Numbered from the stretch's first letter, positions 35,447-44,531 are shown. The stretch is DNA of 64,000 bases from Brucella haematophila (GCF_005938105.1 NZ_VCPE01000018.1:1-64000); one strand, 5' to 3'. Numbers and translations: made by a program. The notes: generated from the sequence alone by a model not told the origin.

Positions 35447-37752
35447 GCGACGCTCCTTTCATATTTGGCTACGATCACATTGGACGACGACGCGGTCTGC
35501 GTGTCGTCTTCTGGCGGAGCCATCAGGTCGGTGATGTCTTCGTCCCAGCGCTGGGTGTGCATCCAGGAGTTATATTGGCTGGCGAGGCCACGCATATAAT
35601 CAGCGCTGCGGCGGATTGAACGGCGCTCGAAATGATACAGCGCGACGGCAGGGTCGTAGTAAACCTGAAAGCCAAGCTGGCGAATTTTCAGACAGAGATC
35701 ACTGTCTTCATAGTCACCGATCACATAGTCTTCAGTATATCCGCCCACGAGATCGAAGATATCCTTGCGGGTTATAAGGCAAGCGCCAGTAACGCCGGGA
35801 ACATCGCGTCCGACAAGGGCAGGCGCATAGCTGCCGGGCATGCCCTTGTAGTAATGATGGTTGAGCCATACGCCGTGGCGGTCACGGGCAAAATAGAGGC
35901 CTGCGTGCTGAAGCGAGCCGTCTTCAAACAGAAGTCTGGGGCCGATAGCGCCAAGCCGCTTGTTGTCGAAGAGCGGTTGCAGCAATTCTTGCAGCCAACC
36001 ATGCTTTTCCGGCACGACGTCGGAATTCAGCATCACAATGGCCGTACCCGTTGCCACGCTCGCACCCGCATTGCAGGCGCGGGCATAACCGCCATTGCGG
36101 TTCATGATGACAAGGCGAAACGGCAGGTCATGCAAGATATGCAGGCCGCCCAGCATATGCTCCGTATCGTCGTGTATTTCCGGCGAATCGAGAACGAAAA
36201 TGAGTTCTGCATTGCCGACGATCCAGGGATCGGTTGCCAGTGATGAAAACTGGAAGCGCAAGAAATCCAGATTGCGATAAAGCGGGATGACGATCGACGC
36301 GACCGGGTTGGCGGGCGTGGTGCCGAAATCCTTGGTTTCCGCAATGCGCACGGTCGCGCCCAGCTTCTTTTCCACTTCGGTCAGCGCGGGAGCGAGAATG
36401 GTCTCGAACACTTTCGGGCGTGCGTGCTGCGGCGGCACGGCACGCAAGATGCGCTTACGCTGCTCCGCCGGTTCGAACGGCTGCGGGGCAGGGACCAAAG
36501 GCGCGGTTGCGCCGGATGTGAGCCGCATCTGGAAACGCGGTTGCAGAAGAGGACCTAGGTTCTTGGCTGCGGGAAGCCACGCGACAAATCCTGTCACATC
36601 GGCCTGTGGCGCATCTTCGCGCTTGGCGATCTTGCCAGGGAATTTGTGAAAATGGGCTTTCAGCGAAATTGCGCTGCCATTGGCCGGTAGATATTCGATA
36701 TCGCCCAGCATCGCGGACGGATCATGGTACCATCCGCCGACGATCAGCCCGTTATCCAGTGCAAGTGCGAGGTCGATTTCCGCCGCCGGGTTATGGCTTG
36801 CGGATTGTGTGATCTGGCGTACTGGAAGAGGTGAACGGCTTTGCAGGTCGATGGCTACAGCCGGGCCGCTTTGGCCAAGCTTGGCGAGTTGACTGACCAG
36901 AAATTCACGCAGATCGGCATTGCCCTGCCATTTCGTCCACCATTTGCCGAAATCCATCGGCTCCGACGGGCTATCGGACAATTTACGGATCGCAACACCC
37001 TTCTGCCCGGTCAGGACGAACAGAAACGATGAGGGCAAATCCTGCGGAGATTCAACCAGAAGATGGCAAGGCTGCCATGCCTTGTGCGACTGCTGGCCGA
37101 CCGTGAAGCGTGGAGGGATAACGATGACGCTTCCATTGCTGACGCCATAGATGGCTGAAATTTCGCCCAGCATCGGATCGACAGCAGTCTCCAGCAGATG
37201 ATGCCCGGCAACTGGCTGGCCGCAGTTCTGGATTTCGCGCGGCTCTGGCGTCAGCGCCAATGTGATGTCGCGAACCAGCGCTGCAAAAGTCTGATTGCGC
37301 GACAGGCGGAACGCGCTGCGCCATGTGGTCAAAATGGTCGAGAGCAGCTTGATGTGCCCCGGCAGGGTCAGCTCTGACAGCATGCGCTCGCTATCAAAGG
37401 ATGCAAGCTCGTTGGCTGGATAGAGAATGGACTGAACCGTGGGGCCGAGGGAACCGGCAGAAAGCGCAAATTCAACGGGTTCGTTGCCCGTGCGCATGGC
37501 CCAGAACATACGCGTGCCGCCGTTTTCCAGCGGAATACCGACACTCAGCAGCGGTACCGGCTGGACGGGCATTTCAAGCGCACATTTGGTCGACTGGCGC
37601 GCCGGGCTTGGAATGTCCCAGGCGATCACAGCGACGTCGGCGCAAAGGCGGCAGATTGAGAGATTTTCGGGTTTGCTTTCCCGGATATCGCGCGTTCCGA
37701 TATCGCTTGCCCCGGAGCCGCTTGCAATTTCCGCCGAATGGTCGAGGTTCAA
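35443..37752 (-). CDS. GT2 family glycosyltransferase with N-terminal accessory domains
   Basis: This 769-residue protein has a C-terminal GT2 domain (about 470-750): ASIVIPLYRNLDFL, the glycine-rich acceptor block NRNGGYARACNAG, VMLNSDVVPEKHGWLQ with the NSD metal motif, GVTGACLITRKDIFDLVGGYTEDY and GDYEDSDLCLKIRQLG, the ED catalytic base. Residues 330-430 (GGWYHDPSAMLG and GFVAWLP) look like the beta domain of the two neighbours. The first 300 residues are not recognised. The start is a TTG with AAGGG upstream and is uncertain; an internal ATG near residue 60 is possible. It is the first gene of the minus-strand glycan operon and lies just upstream of the RTX terminator. Confidence 0.85.
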   Translation of the reverse strand: MNLDHSAEIASGSGASDIGTRDIRESKPENLSICRLCADVAVIAWDIPSPARQSTKCALEMPVQPVPLLSVGIPLENGGTRMFWAMRTGNEPVEFALSAGSLGPTVQSILYPANELASFDSERMLSELTLPGHIKLLSTILTTWRSAFRLSRNQTFAALVRDITLALTPEPREIQNCGQPVAGHHLLETAVDPMLGEISAIYGVSNGSVIVIPPRFTVGQQSHKAWQPCHLLVESPQDLPSSFLFVLTGQKGVAIRKLSDSPSEPMDFGKWWTKWQGNADLREFLVSQLAKLGQSGPAVAIDLQSRSPLPVRQITQSASHNPAAEIDLALALDNGLIVGGWYHDPSAMLGDIEYLPANGSAISLKAHFHKFPGKIAKREDAPQADVTGFVAWLPAAKNLGPLLQPRFQMRLTSGATAPLVPAPQPFEPAEQRKRILRAVPPQHARPKVFETILAPALTEVEKKLGATVRIAETKDFGTTPANPVASIVIPLYRNLDFLRFQFSSLATDPWIVGNAELIFVLDSPEIHDDTEHMLGGLHILHDLPFRLVIMNRNGGYARACNAGASVATGTAIVMLNSDVVPEKHGWLQELLQPLFDNKRLGAIGPRLLFEDGSLQHAGLYFARDRHGVWLNHHYYKGMPGSYAPALVGRDVPGVTGACLITRKDIFDLVGGYTEDYVIGDYEDSDLCLKIRQLGFQVYYDPAVALYHFERRSIRRSADYMRGLASQYNSWMHTQRWDEDITDLMAPPEDDTQTASSSNVIVAKYERSVA

Positions 37753-37858
37753 TGCGAATACCCTTTCATTCTTGTCGGATGCAGGAAAATCAACGAGGAG
37801 CCCGCATTCTGATCCGAAAACTGGCAGTCACTTTTCGGAATACGCTTCAAAATCAAAA

Positions 37859-37895
37859 GCGTGCCCGGCGGGAGGCTGCCGGGCACGCCATTATT
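37859..37895 (-). terminator. terminator of the RTX gene
   Basis: Arms GCGTGCCCGGC (37859-37869) and GCCGGGCACGC (37878-37888) are followed on the minus strand by TTTTGATTTT at 37849-37858. It lies 14 bases beyond the RTX stop and isolates that gene from the GT2 gene downstream. Confidence 0.85.
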
Positions 37896-37902
37896 GGTTC
37901 AA

Positions 37903-38562
37903 TCAGTGAACAGTGAAGTACTGGTCAGGATGTGACTGAATGTCGTCAGCACTGGTGTTCACGAGGGTAACGGTGTCGCCATTGCCGAGATCGACAACGA
38001 CATTGCCACCAACCTGCGTGACGCGATCGGCAAGATCGTCCGCGGACGAAATGTCGAGGCCATTGATGCCCTTCTGAATCTGAAGGATGTCCTCGCCAGG
38101 ATTGAAGTCGAGGATGACGTCGTTTCCGCCGCCACCGTTGAACAGGAACGTGTCGCTCCCGTTACCACCAATCAGCACGTCGTCGCCGGCACCGCCATCG
38201 AGGATGTCGTTACCATTGCCGCCGAACAGAATGTCATTGTGAGCGCCGCCATAAAGCAGGTCATTGCCGTTGCCGCCCTGGAGAATGTCATCTCCATTGC
38301 CGCCATACAGCACGTCGCTGCCATTGCCGCCGCTCAGAATGTCATTTCCTTCATTACCGTAAAGAATGTCATTGCCATTCTCGCCGAACAGGACGTCATT
38401 GCCCGTGCCGCCGAAAAGAATGTCGCTGCCATTCCCACCGAAGATGGTGTCATTGCCATCCCCTCCGAAGACGAGATCATCACCGCCATGGGCACGGATG
38501 AAATCGTCAAAGCGGGAGCCGAACAACACGTCGTCGTAGGCGCCGCCTTCTAGAGTGGCCAT
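37903..38562 (-). CDS. small RTX calcium-binding protein, type I secreted
   Basis: This 219-residue acidic protein consists mostly of RTX nonapeptide repeats of the GGxGxDxhx type, about 14 units between residues 5 and 140, with no separate N-terminal domain and no Sec signal. The last 70 residues (VILDFNPGEDILQIQ, ending FTVH) form the usual uncleaved C-terminal secretion signal. The neighbouring HlyD-type and ABC genes would export it. It takes the place of ExpE1/WgeA in the Sinorhizobium meliloti galactoglucan cluster, where that secreted protein is needed for polymer export, but is much shorter. AAGGAG precedes the ATG. A MarR-type palindrome lies 235 bases upstream. Confidence 0.88.
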   Translation of the reverse strand: MATLEGGAYDDVLFGSRFDDFIRAHGGDDLVFGGDGNDTIFGGNGSDILFGGTGNDVLFGENGNDILYGNEGNDILSGGNGSDVLYGGNGDDILQGGNGNDLLYGGAHNDILFGGNGNDILDGGAGDDVLIGGNGSDTFLFNGGGGNDVILDFNPGEDILQIQKGINGLDISSADDLADRVTQVGGNVVVDLGNGDTVTLVNTSADDIQSHPDQYFTVH

Positions 38563-39061
38563 CTGCTTCTCCTTGTGTTCCGTTGGGTTTCACAAGCCGG
38601 AATGCTCCGACCATTATGCTCGTAGTAGTCTGATACGTATCTTGGATAAATACAACATTGGAAAATGGTATAATTATAAGAATAGCGTGTAACAATTTAT
38701 TACGAAAAATTTATATTCTGATTTTGTGAACTTCTTTTGAAATTACTTTTGTATCAATAATAATTTATATTTGGATTATATTTAAGCGCAAATTGCTTCA
38801 AAATTTGAAACGTCACGAAATTGTCAAGAAAACGCCTATTTTTCAAAGCGATGACGCCACGCATCGTTTCCAATGCGCGGCGCTTCAAAAATGCGGAAAA
38901 CTGATCTTTCTTTAGGGTATACTGCGAAATACCGTTCTTCGGCGAATGAAGGCCCGGGTTTGAATCCGCTCCGCGCGAGATTCAGTCAGGGACGGAACCC
39001 AAGCAATTCCATTCTGGAACAACTTGCTTGCAGGTCGCTCGAAACTTCGGGCGGTCAAGTT
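38563..39061. other. AT-rich promoter region upstream of the RTX gene
   Basis: About 500 bases without a gene, strongly A/T-rich between 38640 and 38790. Minus-strand TATAAT-like sequences occur (for example near 38670 and 38778), and the palindrome at 38797-38809 is the best defined signal. No gene is supported at 38873-39106. Confidence 0.6.
38797..38809. promoter_or_regulatory. MarR-type operator, copy 1 (upstream of RTX gene)
   Basis: The perfect palindrome TTCAAAATTTGAA. The same 13 bases occur at 42409-42421, and as the reverse complement at 44386-44398. Flank on its minus strand GTTTCAAATTTTGAA is identical to copy 3 over 15 bases. Confidence 0.75.
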
Positions 39062-40477
39062 TTAGTCTTCGCGGAAAGCGCGGTTGAGGCTGTCGGTGAT
39101 CGGTGAAACGATATAGTCGATTGCGCGGCGCGTTTTATGCACGATGATGACTTCCGCAGGCATGCCCGGATACATGCGGGCTGTTGGGTTGGCAGCAAGC
39201 GAATCCGGATTGATTTCGGCACGGGCTACGAAATAGGCCGTGTTGGTCTTGTCATCGATGGTCTGGTCGGCGGCGATATAGGTCAGCTTGCCGTCGAAAG
39301 GCGCCATTGAGCGCTGATTATAGGCGGTCAGCTTGATCTGCGCATTCGACCCAACTGCGACACTGTCGATATCGTTGGGGCTGACTTTCATTTCCACCAC
39401 AAGCGGTTCGTTTTCAGGAACGATGTCCATGATCGCTTCGGCGGGGGAGATGACACCACCCGGCGTACGCAGGCGAATATTGGCGACGATGCCTTCCTGC
39501 GGAGCGAGCACCTCAACGCGGCGCATCACATCCTTTGCGGCGATGATCTGTTCTTCTGCGTCGGAAAGTTCGACCTGGCTGGTGGTGATTTCACCGGCAA
39601 TTTCCGATTGCAGGTCGCTCTCAATACCGGACAGGGCGAATTCTGCGCCCGCCTTGGCCTGCTCGGCCTTGGCCTTGTCGCCAGTATATTCGCCACGATC
39701 ACCCGCAAGCTGGCTTAGCCGGGTCTCGATTTCGGTCAGCTTGGATTTCTGAGCAAAACCTTTCTCGACAAGGCTGGCGATGGCTTTGCGTTGCTCTTCG
39801 ATCAGTGCGATCTGGCGGTCGGTCGCGGCGATCTGTGCCGTCGAAGCCTTGGCCTGCTCGGTATATTGCTCGATGGTCTTCTGCTGAATGTCGATCTTGC
39901 TTCGCTTTTGCGTCTGTCGCTTCTCGAAGAAGATCTGCTCGGCGCGGATGGCATTTGTTGCGTTCTCGCCGCCTTCCTCGAATTTATCCGGGAAGGTGAT
40001 TTGGTGTTCGCCAGCCTGTTCCGCTCTTAGACGCGCCAGTTTGGCGATCAGACCGATCCGGCGGCTTTCGAGCGATTGCAGCTGCGAGCGCGCCTTGGTT
40101 GCATCGAGACGGAGAAGCGGTTGGCCGACCTTGACCAGATCACCTTCCTGAACCAGCAGCCGGTCGAGGATGCCGCCTTCCAGATGGCTGATGGTCTTGC
40201 GCTTCGAATCGACGATGACGGTTCCATTGGCAACGGCAGCGCTGCCAAGTTCGGCGGAATAGGCCCAGGCGAAGAAGCCGCCAAAGGCAACGCCGATGGT
40301 GGCCAGCCCGGCGATGATCAGGCGGCGCAGCGGAGACTGGTTGTCTTCGCGCTCCAGATCATAAGCCCATTCTGGTTTGACGCTGCCGAAGCGGGTGAGC
40401 GCCTTGTGGTCGGATGATTCTGCACGTGGTGCGAGCAGATTCGAAACGCGGCGGGGAATGACGGATTTTCCGGTCAT
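39062..40477 (-). CDS. type I secretion periplasmic adaptor (HlyD/PrtE family)
   Basis: This 471-residue membrane fusion protein has a cytosolic start, one membrane segment (about 52-74), an HLEGGILDRLLVQEGDLVKVGQPLLRLD lipoyl half-motif region (about 108-135), a long coiled coil (about 140-310) and a C-terminal beta part with TPGGVISPAEAIMDIVPENEPLVVE. It links the inner membrane ABC exporter to an outer membrane channel. It overlaps the ABC gene by 4 bases. By order it corresponds to ExpD2/WgdB. No TolC-like gene is nearby, so the channel must be encoded elsewhere. Confidence 0.92.
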   Translation of the reverse strand: MTGKSVIPRRVSNLLAPRAESSDHKALTRFGSVKPEWAYDLEREDNQSPLRRLIIAGLATIGVAFGGFFAWAYSAELGSAAVANGTVIVDSKRKTISHLEGGILDRLLVQEGDLVKVGQPLLRLDATKARSQLQSLESRRIGLIAKLARLRAEQAGEHQITFPDKFEEGGENATNAIRAEQIFFEKRQTQKRSKIDIQQKTIEQYTEQAKASTAQIAATDRQIALIEEQRKAIASLVEKGFAQKSKLTEIETRLSQLAGDRGEYTGDKAKAEQAKAGAEFALSGIESDLQSEIAGEITTSQVELSDAEEQIIAAKDVMRRVEVLAPQEGIVANIRLRTPGGVISPAEAIMDIVPENEPLVVEMKVSPNDIDSVAVGSNAQIKLTAYNQRSMAPFDGKLTYIAADQTIDDKTNTAYFVARAEINPDSLAANPTARMYPGMPAEVIIVHKTRRAIDYIVSPITDSLNRAFRED

Positions 40478-42249
40478 GAGTTCACGGCTCCTGCCTGCGG
40501 ATTATTGTTGCCGGGCGTCAGCGACGCCACAACGTCGGTGCGCGGACCGAATTGTGTGATGCGGCCGTTTTCAAGCACCAGCAGCTTGTCGGCAACCTGC
40601 ATGATAGTCGGACGATGTGCGATCATGATGACGATGGCGCCATCATCACGGGCGTGTTCGATGGCGCGCATCAGGGCGCGTTCGCCGATGGCGTCGAGAT
40701 TGGAATTGGGTTCGTCGAGTACGATCAGGCGCGGACGATTATAGAGACAGCGCGCAAGGCCGATGCGCTGGCGCTGGCCGCCAGAAAGCGTTAGTCGTCC
40801 GTCGCCGACCGGTGTGTCGTAACCGAGCGGCATGCGCCCGATCATTTCATGCACGTCGGCAAGACGGGCAGCTTCCAGCACGCGGTGCGGATCGCTGTCG
40901 CCCATGCGCGCAATGTTGTCCTTGATGGTGCCGTCCAGCAGTGAGACCGACTGCGGCAGATAGCCCGCGATTTCGCCAAACGAGCCGCGCTCCCAGAGAT
41001 AGACATTGTTGCCGTCGAGGAAAACGCCGCCTGAGGTGGGCTTGACGATGCCGATCAACAGACGCGCAAGCGTGGATTTACCGGCCGCCGATGGGCCGAC
41101 AACGCCGAGCACTTCACCGGGCGAAATCGAAAACGAAATGCCCTTGATAATCGGGACTTCCACGCCGGGAGCAGCATAGATCAGCTTGTCGATAACAAGA
41201 TCGCCATTGGGGCGCGGGGTCGGCATCGTCTGGCGCACTGCGAGGTTTTCAGACAGCAGCGACTGAACACGTTTCCAGCTCGCTATCGCGCTGACCCATT
41301 GACGCCAGTTCTCGACAATGCGGTCGAATGGCATCAGCAGGCGACCGATGATGATGCTGGTCGCGATCATCGCGCCGGGGGAGATTTCCTGCTGCATGGC
41401 AAGCAGAGTACCGATGCCGAGCGAGGCAATCTGGATGATGAAACGCGCCGTGCGCGCAATAGACGACAGTGCTTTGACGCGGGTGCCGCCAAGGTCGAGA
41501 ACCTCGAGTGCCTGCATTTGCACGGTGCGCCAGCGGCGGGCGAGGGCAGGCAGCATGCCCATGGCTTCGATGACTTCGGCATGGCGCAGACTGCTGCCGA
41601 TTTTCGTCACCGCTTCGATATTGGCCTGATTGGCCTCCTGAATGAGATTGCGGGTCAGGAGGTCGGTCAACAGGCCGCAGGCGACCAGAATGACGACCGC
41701 AACGACGCCGATAACACCAAGCATCGGATGCAGCAGAAACAGCACGCCGAGAAAGATTGGCGACCATGCCGCATCAAGCGGCGCGTTGATGGCGGGTGAG
41801 GTCAGAAAGCCGCGTAGTTCTGTGAGATCACGCAGGGTCTGCGTCGCCTTTGGCAGCCCCTGATCGACCGAGGCCTGAACGGCGGCGGTCAACACGGCCA
41901 GGTTGAGGCGGCGCACCAGCGCGGTACCCATGGCTTGAAATGATAGCGCCCGGATGAACTCCAGAACGCCGAAAACGATCATCGCGCCGACCGCGAGAAT
42001 CGTCAGCATGGTCAGCGTGTCGAGACTGCGGCTGTTCAGGACGCGGTCATGAACCTGCAACATGTAGAGCGGTACGGTCAGTTGTAGCAAATTGATACAG
42101 GCACTCAAAAGCACCGCATAAAGCAGCCCCGACAGGAAAACGCGCCGGGCCCTGTAAATTAGGCTTTTGGGCGAAACTCCCGCTTCATCGGTGGCTTTTT
42201 TGCCGACGGAGCTCTTGCCATTTAGGTTCTTTTGGCCAGTATCGTTCAT
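40474..42249 (-). CDS. type I secretion ABC exporter (PrtD family)
   Basis: This 591-residue fused permease-ATPase has an N-terminal membrane domain with six segments (about 35-310), then the nucleotide-binding domain with GPSAAGKST (Walker A), LSGGQRQRIG (signature) and LIVLDEPNSNLD (Walker B). The length and lack of a C39 peptidase domain place it in the PrtD/RTX group. It would export the RTX protein encoded after the adaptor gene. It is divergent from the MarR gene, with 198 bases between the starts that carry a palindrome copy. By order it corresponds to ExpD1/WgdA. Confidence 0.92.
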   Translation of the reverse strand: MNDTGQKNLNGKSSVGKKATDEAGVSPKSLIYRARRVFLSGLLYAVLLSACINLLQLTVPLYMLQVHDRVLNSRSLDTLTMLTILAVGAMIVFGVLEFIRALSFQAMGTALVRRLNLAVLTAAVQASVDQGLPKATQTLRDLTELRGFLTSPAINAPLDAAWSPIFLGVLFLLHPMLGVIGVVAVVILVACGLLTDLLTRNLIQEANQANIEAVTKIGSSLRHAEVIEAMGMLPALARRWRTVQMQALEVLDLGGTRVKALSSIARTARFIIQIASLGIGTLLAMQQEISPGAMIATSIIIGRLLMPFDRIVENWRQWVSAIASWKRVQSLLSENLAVRQTMPTPRPNGDLVIDKLIYAAPGVEVPIIKGISFSISPGEVLGVVGPSAAGKSTLARLLIGIVKPTSGGVFLDGNNVYLWERGSFGEIAGYLPQSVSLLDGTIKDNIARMGDSDPHRVLEAARLADVHEMIGRMPLGYDTPVGDGRLTLSGGQRQRIGLARCLYNRPRLIVLDEPNSNLDAIGERALMRAIEHARDDGAIVIMIAHRPTIMQVADKLLVLENGRITQFGPRTDVVASLTPGNNNPQAGAVNS

Positions 42250-42408
42250 ACGCGGTCTGCCTTGGTATGGTCACAGGTCGTGGATATCCCTAAAGAGAGT
42301 CACCCATCTATCAGTATTATTCAAGTAATACCGCTTAGAATGTGACGGAAAAAAGTTATTACGGCGGGGAAATGCGAAAGGAGACAAGAAAATCTAATTG
42401 AAAATTTC

Positions 42409-42421
42409 TTCAAAATTTGAA
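42409..42421. promoter_or_regulatory. MarR-type operator, copy 2 (exporter / marR intergenic)
   Basis: TTCAAAATTTGAA, here extended to CTTCAAAATTTGAAG. It lies 26 bases before the MarR ATG. Half-site-like ATTGAAAATTTC and ATTGAAAATGG lie on either side, which could allow several dimers to bind. Confidence 0.75.
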
Positions 42422-42447
42422 GTAAAATTGAAAATGGAGAGTAAAAG

Positions 42448-43017
42448 ATGCAAAAACTTCTGCACGAGGGAGTGGAAGTCGAAACATCAATTGACGGATA
42501 CTCATCCGTTGATTTTCCTGAAGTAACCGCCGAGAAACAGGAACGCAGAAACCCGGTGCATACAGTCGTAGTTACTCATTTCGAACTGGCCCGGATGATT
42601 GAACGAGTGAACCGCCGCTTTGTGAGCCTCCTGAAGACGGAGCTGACCAAGTTGGGGGTAGAGGACATTGGCCCGGCACAGACGCTTGTTCTGATGGCGA
42701 TCGGCGATGTCGAGCTCACTGTGGGTGAACTACTGGATCGCGGGCACTATGTCGGGTCCAACATTTCCTATTATTTAAAACAGCTTACCGATGGCGGTTA
42801 TGTTGATCGTGTTGCCTCTCAGCGAGACAAGCGGTCTGCACGCATTCGTCTGACAGACAAGGGCGAACGCCTTTGCCTGAATCTGAGAAACGCCAGCAGG
42901 GACTATCATCATATCCTTGCTCGCGATGACGATGATCTTAGAAATCTCGAAATCGCATACCAGACTTTACACAGACTGGAATTGCTGTGGGGCAACGCCG
43001 CACGGTATGGCATTTGA
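42448..43017 (+). CDS. MarR-family regulator, WggR/ExpG-like
   Basis: This 189-residue protein has a winged helix at about 75-150 (LTVGELLDRGHYVGSNISYYLKQL as recognition region, then RDKRSARIRLTDKGERL as wing) between dimerisation helices. The N-terminal extension of about 40 residues is longer than in most MarR proteins. In Sinorhizobium meliloti the MarR protein ExpG/WggR sits at the same place between expC and expD1 and activates the galactoglucan operons. Here a palindrome lies in its own promoter and in two others, so self-control and control of the RTX and glycosyltransferase operons are likely. Effector unknown. Confidence 0.85.
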   Translation: MQKLLHEGVEVETSIDGYSSVDFPEVTAEKQERRNPVHTVVVTHFELARMIERVNRRFVSLLKTELTKLGVEDIGPAQTLVLMAIGDVELTVGELLDRGHYVGSNISYYLKQLTDGGYVDRVASQRDKRSARIRLTDKGERLCLNLRNASRDYHHILARDDDDLRNLEIAYQTLHRLELLWGNAARYGI

Positions 43018-43062
43018 TGTTGATCGACGAATACCGACCAAAAAACCTACACGTTTTGTGAC

Positions 43063-44283
43063 ATGCATATAGCTTTTGTGCACAGACGTGGATTTGGTCA
43101 GTTCGCTGCTTTGGCCGGGCATCTGGCTGAAAGCGGACATGATGTAAGCCTGATTTGCGAGACGGTGGACCGTCGCCTCCCTGCGGTCCGCGTCATTCGC
43201 CACAGAGTTGAATCTGGTCCTCGCACCGATGGTGCGATGGCCAGATATCTCGAGGTTCCGGATCATCATACCCGGATCGGTTACCGTGTCGCCGAAACGC
43301 TTGAATCGATGGCGCGGCACGGTCAGCCGCCGGACATAGTCATAGGTCATATCGGCTGGGGCAGCATGATGTTCGTCAAGGACGTGCTGCCCTCGACGCC
43401 GGCGCTTGGCTATTGCGAATTTTTCTATCGGGCGCATGGTGCGGATGTCGGCTTTGCGCCCGATGACAAGCCTGATGTTGAGATGCGTAAAAGGCTGCGG
43501 CTTAGAAATATGGCCCAGCTCGTAACGCTCGAAGGCATGGATGGCGGTTTCAGCCCAACACACTGGCAGAAGAGCCTTTATCCGAAGGCGGTGCAGAATC
43601 GCATCGCGGTCGTTCATGAAGGCGTCGATACCAAGGTTTTCTATCCAGACCGTCACGCATCTTTGCAGCTGCCGGATGGTCGTGTTCTGAAAGCCGGAGA
43701 ATCGCGCGTGATCACCTTTGTGGCGCGCGATCTCGAACCCTATCGGGGCTTTCCGCAAGCGCTGGAAGCGGCGGCGAAAGTTATTCGTCAGAACAAGGAT
43801 GCGATCTTTGTCTTCGTCGGCGGAGACGGCGTCAGCTATGGCACGCCTCCACCTGGTGGCGGCTCCTGGCGAGACCATCTTTTGCGCAATCACGAGCTGC
43901 CACCCGACAGGGTGGTTTTTCTAGGCTCCATCCCACATGCGGATTTGCGCAAGCTTTACCAGATCTCGACGGCGCATATCTATCTGACCTATCCGTTCGT
44001 GCTGTCATGGTCGGTGATCGAGGCAATGGCGTGTGGCGCGCTGATCATCGGGTCCGACACGCCGCCGGTGCGCGAGGTGATCCGCGCCGGTCAGAACGGC
44101 CTGCTTGTTCCATTTTATGACACGGACGTGCTGGCTCAAACGGTGCTGGACGTTCTCGCCGACCCCGATGCCTGCCTCCAGATGCGGGCGGCAGCGCGGC
44201 GAACCATCGAAAATCGCTTCCGGTTGTCGGAATGTTTACGTCAGCAAAAAACGTTGATCGATGCAGTATTGAATGTCCGATGA
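43063..44283 (+). CDS. GT4 glycosyltransferase, ExpC/WgcA-like by position
   Basis: This 406-residue GT-B enzyme has N-terminal RRGFGQFAALAGHLAESGHDV, a central VVHEGVDTKVFYPD (typical GT4 linker), FVARDLEPYRGFPQALEAA and C-terminal LSWSVIEAMACGALIIGSDTPPVREVI with the acidic nucleotide-sugar contacts. It has no cysteine insertion and is not a close relative of the two minus-strand GT4 enzymes. It starts 45 bases after the MarR stop, so the two are probably co-transcribed. Its place next to a MarR gene and the type I exporter mirrors ExpC in Sinorhizobium meliloti. Confidence 0.85.
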   Translation: MHIAFVHRRGFGQFAALAGHLAESGHDVSLICETVDRRLPAVRVIRHRVESGPRTDGAMARYLEVPDHHTRIGYRVAETLESMARHGQPPDIVIGHIGWGSMMFVKDVLPSTPALGYCEFFYRAHGADVGFAPDDKPDVEMRKRLRLRNMAQLVTLEGMDGGFSPTHWQKSLYPKAVQNRIAVVHEGVDTKVFYPDRHASLQLPDGRVLKAGESRVITFVARDLEPYRGFPQALEAAAKVIRQNKDAIFVFVGGDGVSYGTPPPGGGSWRDHLLRNHELPPDRVVFLGSIPHADLRKLYQISTAHIYLTYPFVLSWSVIEAMACGALIIGSDTPPVREVIRAGQNGLLVPFYDTDVLAQTVLDVLADPDACLQMRAAARRTIENRFRLSECLRQQKTLIDAVLNVR

Positions 44284-44385
44284 GCGGTATGTGGCGACAA
44301 TCGGGCATTCAAGTGCCTGTATTATAATATAATAGCCCGCAATTCTGCGTGTTTACGAGGTATAGTGAATATATCTGCATATTGT

Positions 44386-44398
44386 TTCAAATTTTGAA
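44386..44398. promoter_or_regulatory. MarR-type operator, copy 3 (upstream of plus-strand glycan operon)
   Basis: TTCAAATTTTGAA, the reverse complement of copies 1 and 2. It lies about 38 bases before the -35 box proposed below, a position that fits activation. CCATTTTCAAT follows at 44404-44414, the reverse of the ATTGAAAATGG next to copy 2. Confidence 0.75.
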
Positions 44399-44436
44399 TT
44401 AAACCATTTTCAATTATTCGCAATATTATCATATAG

Positions 44437-44465
44437 TTGACGCTATATCACTGTTGACAATACAT
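44437..44465 (+). promoter_or_regulatory. promoter of the plus-strand glycan operon
   Basis: TTGACG (44437-44442), 17 bases, ATACAT (44460-44465). The -35 box is good and the -10 box moderate. A second TTGACA at 44454 has no good -10 partner. Confidence 0.45.
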
Positions 44466-44531
44466 GGTCTGTATTTTCTCATTGTACTTGTAGGCCGAAC
44501 CTCCCAATCGGCCATCAGACAATGGACGATT

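Noticed and set aside
38000-38550. Short regular repeats that look like a repeat array
   Set aside because: Period 27 bases in frame with GGxGxDxhx codons: these are RTX protein repeats, not CRISPR or tandem DNA elements.
44454-44531. Upstream TTG start for the 501-residue protein
   Set aside because: The TTG is part of TTGACA in a promoter-like region, and the added residues look non-coding.
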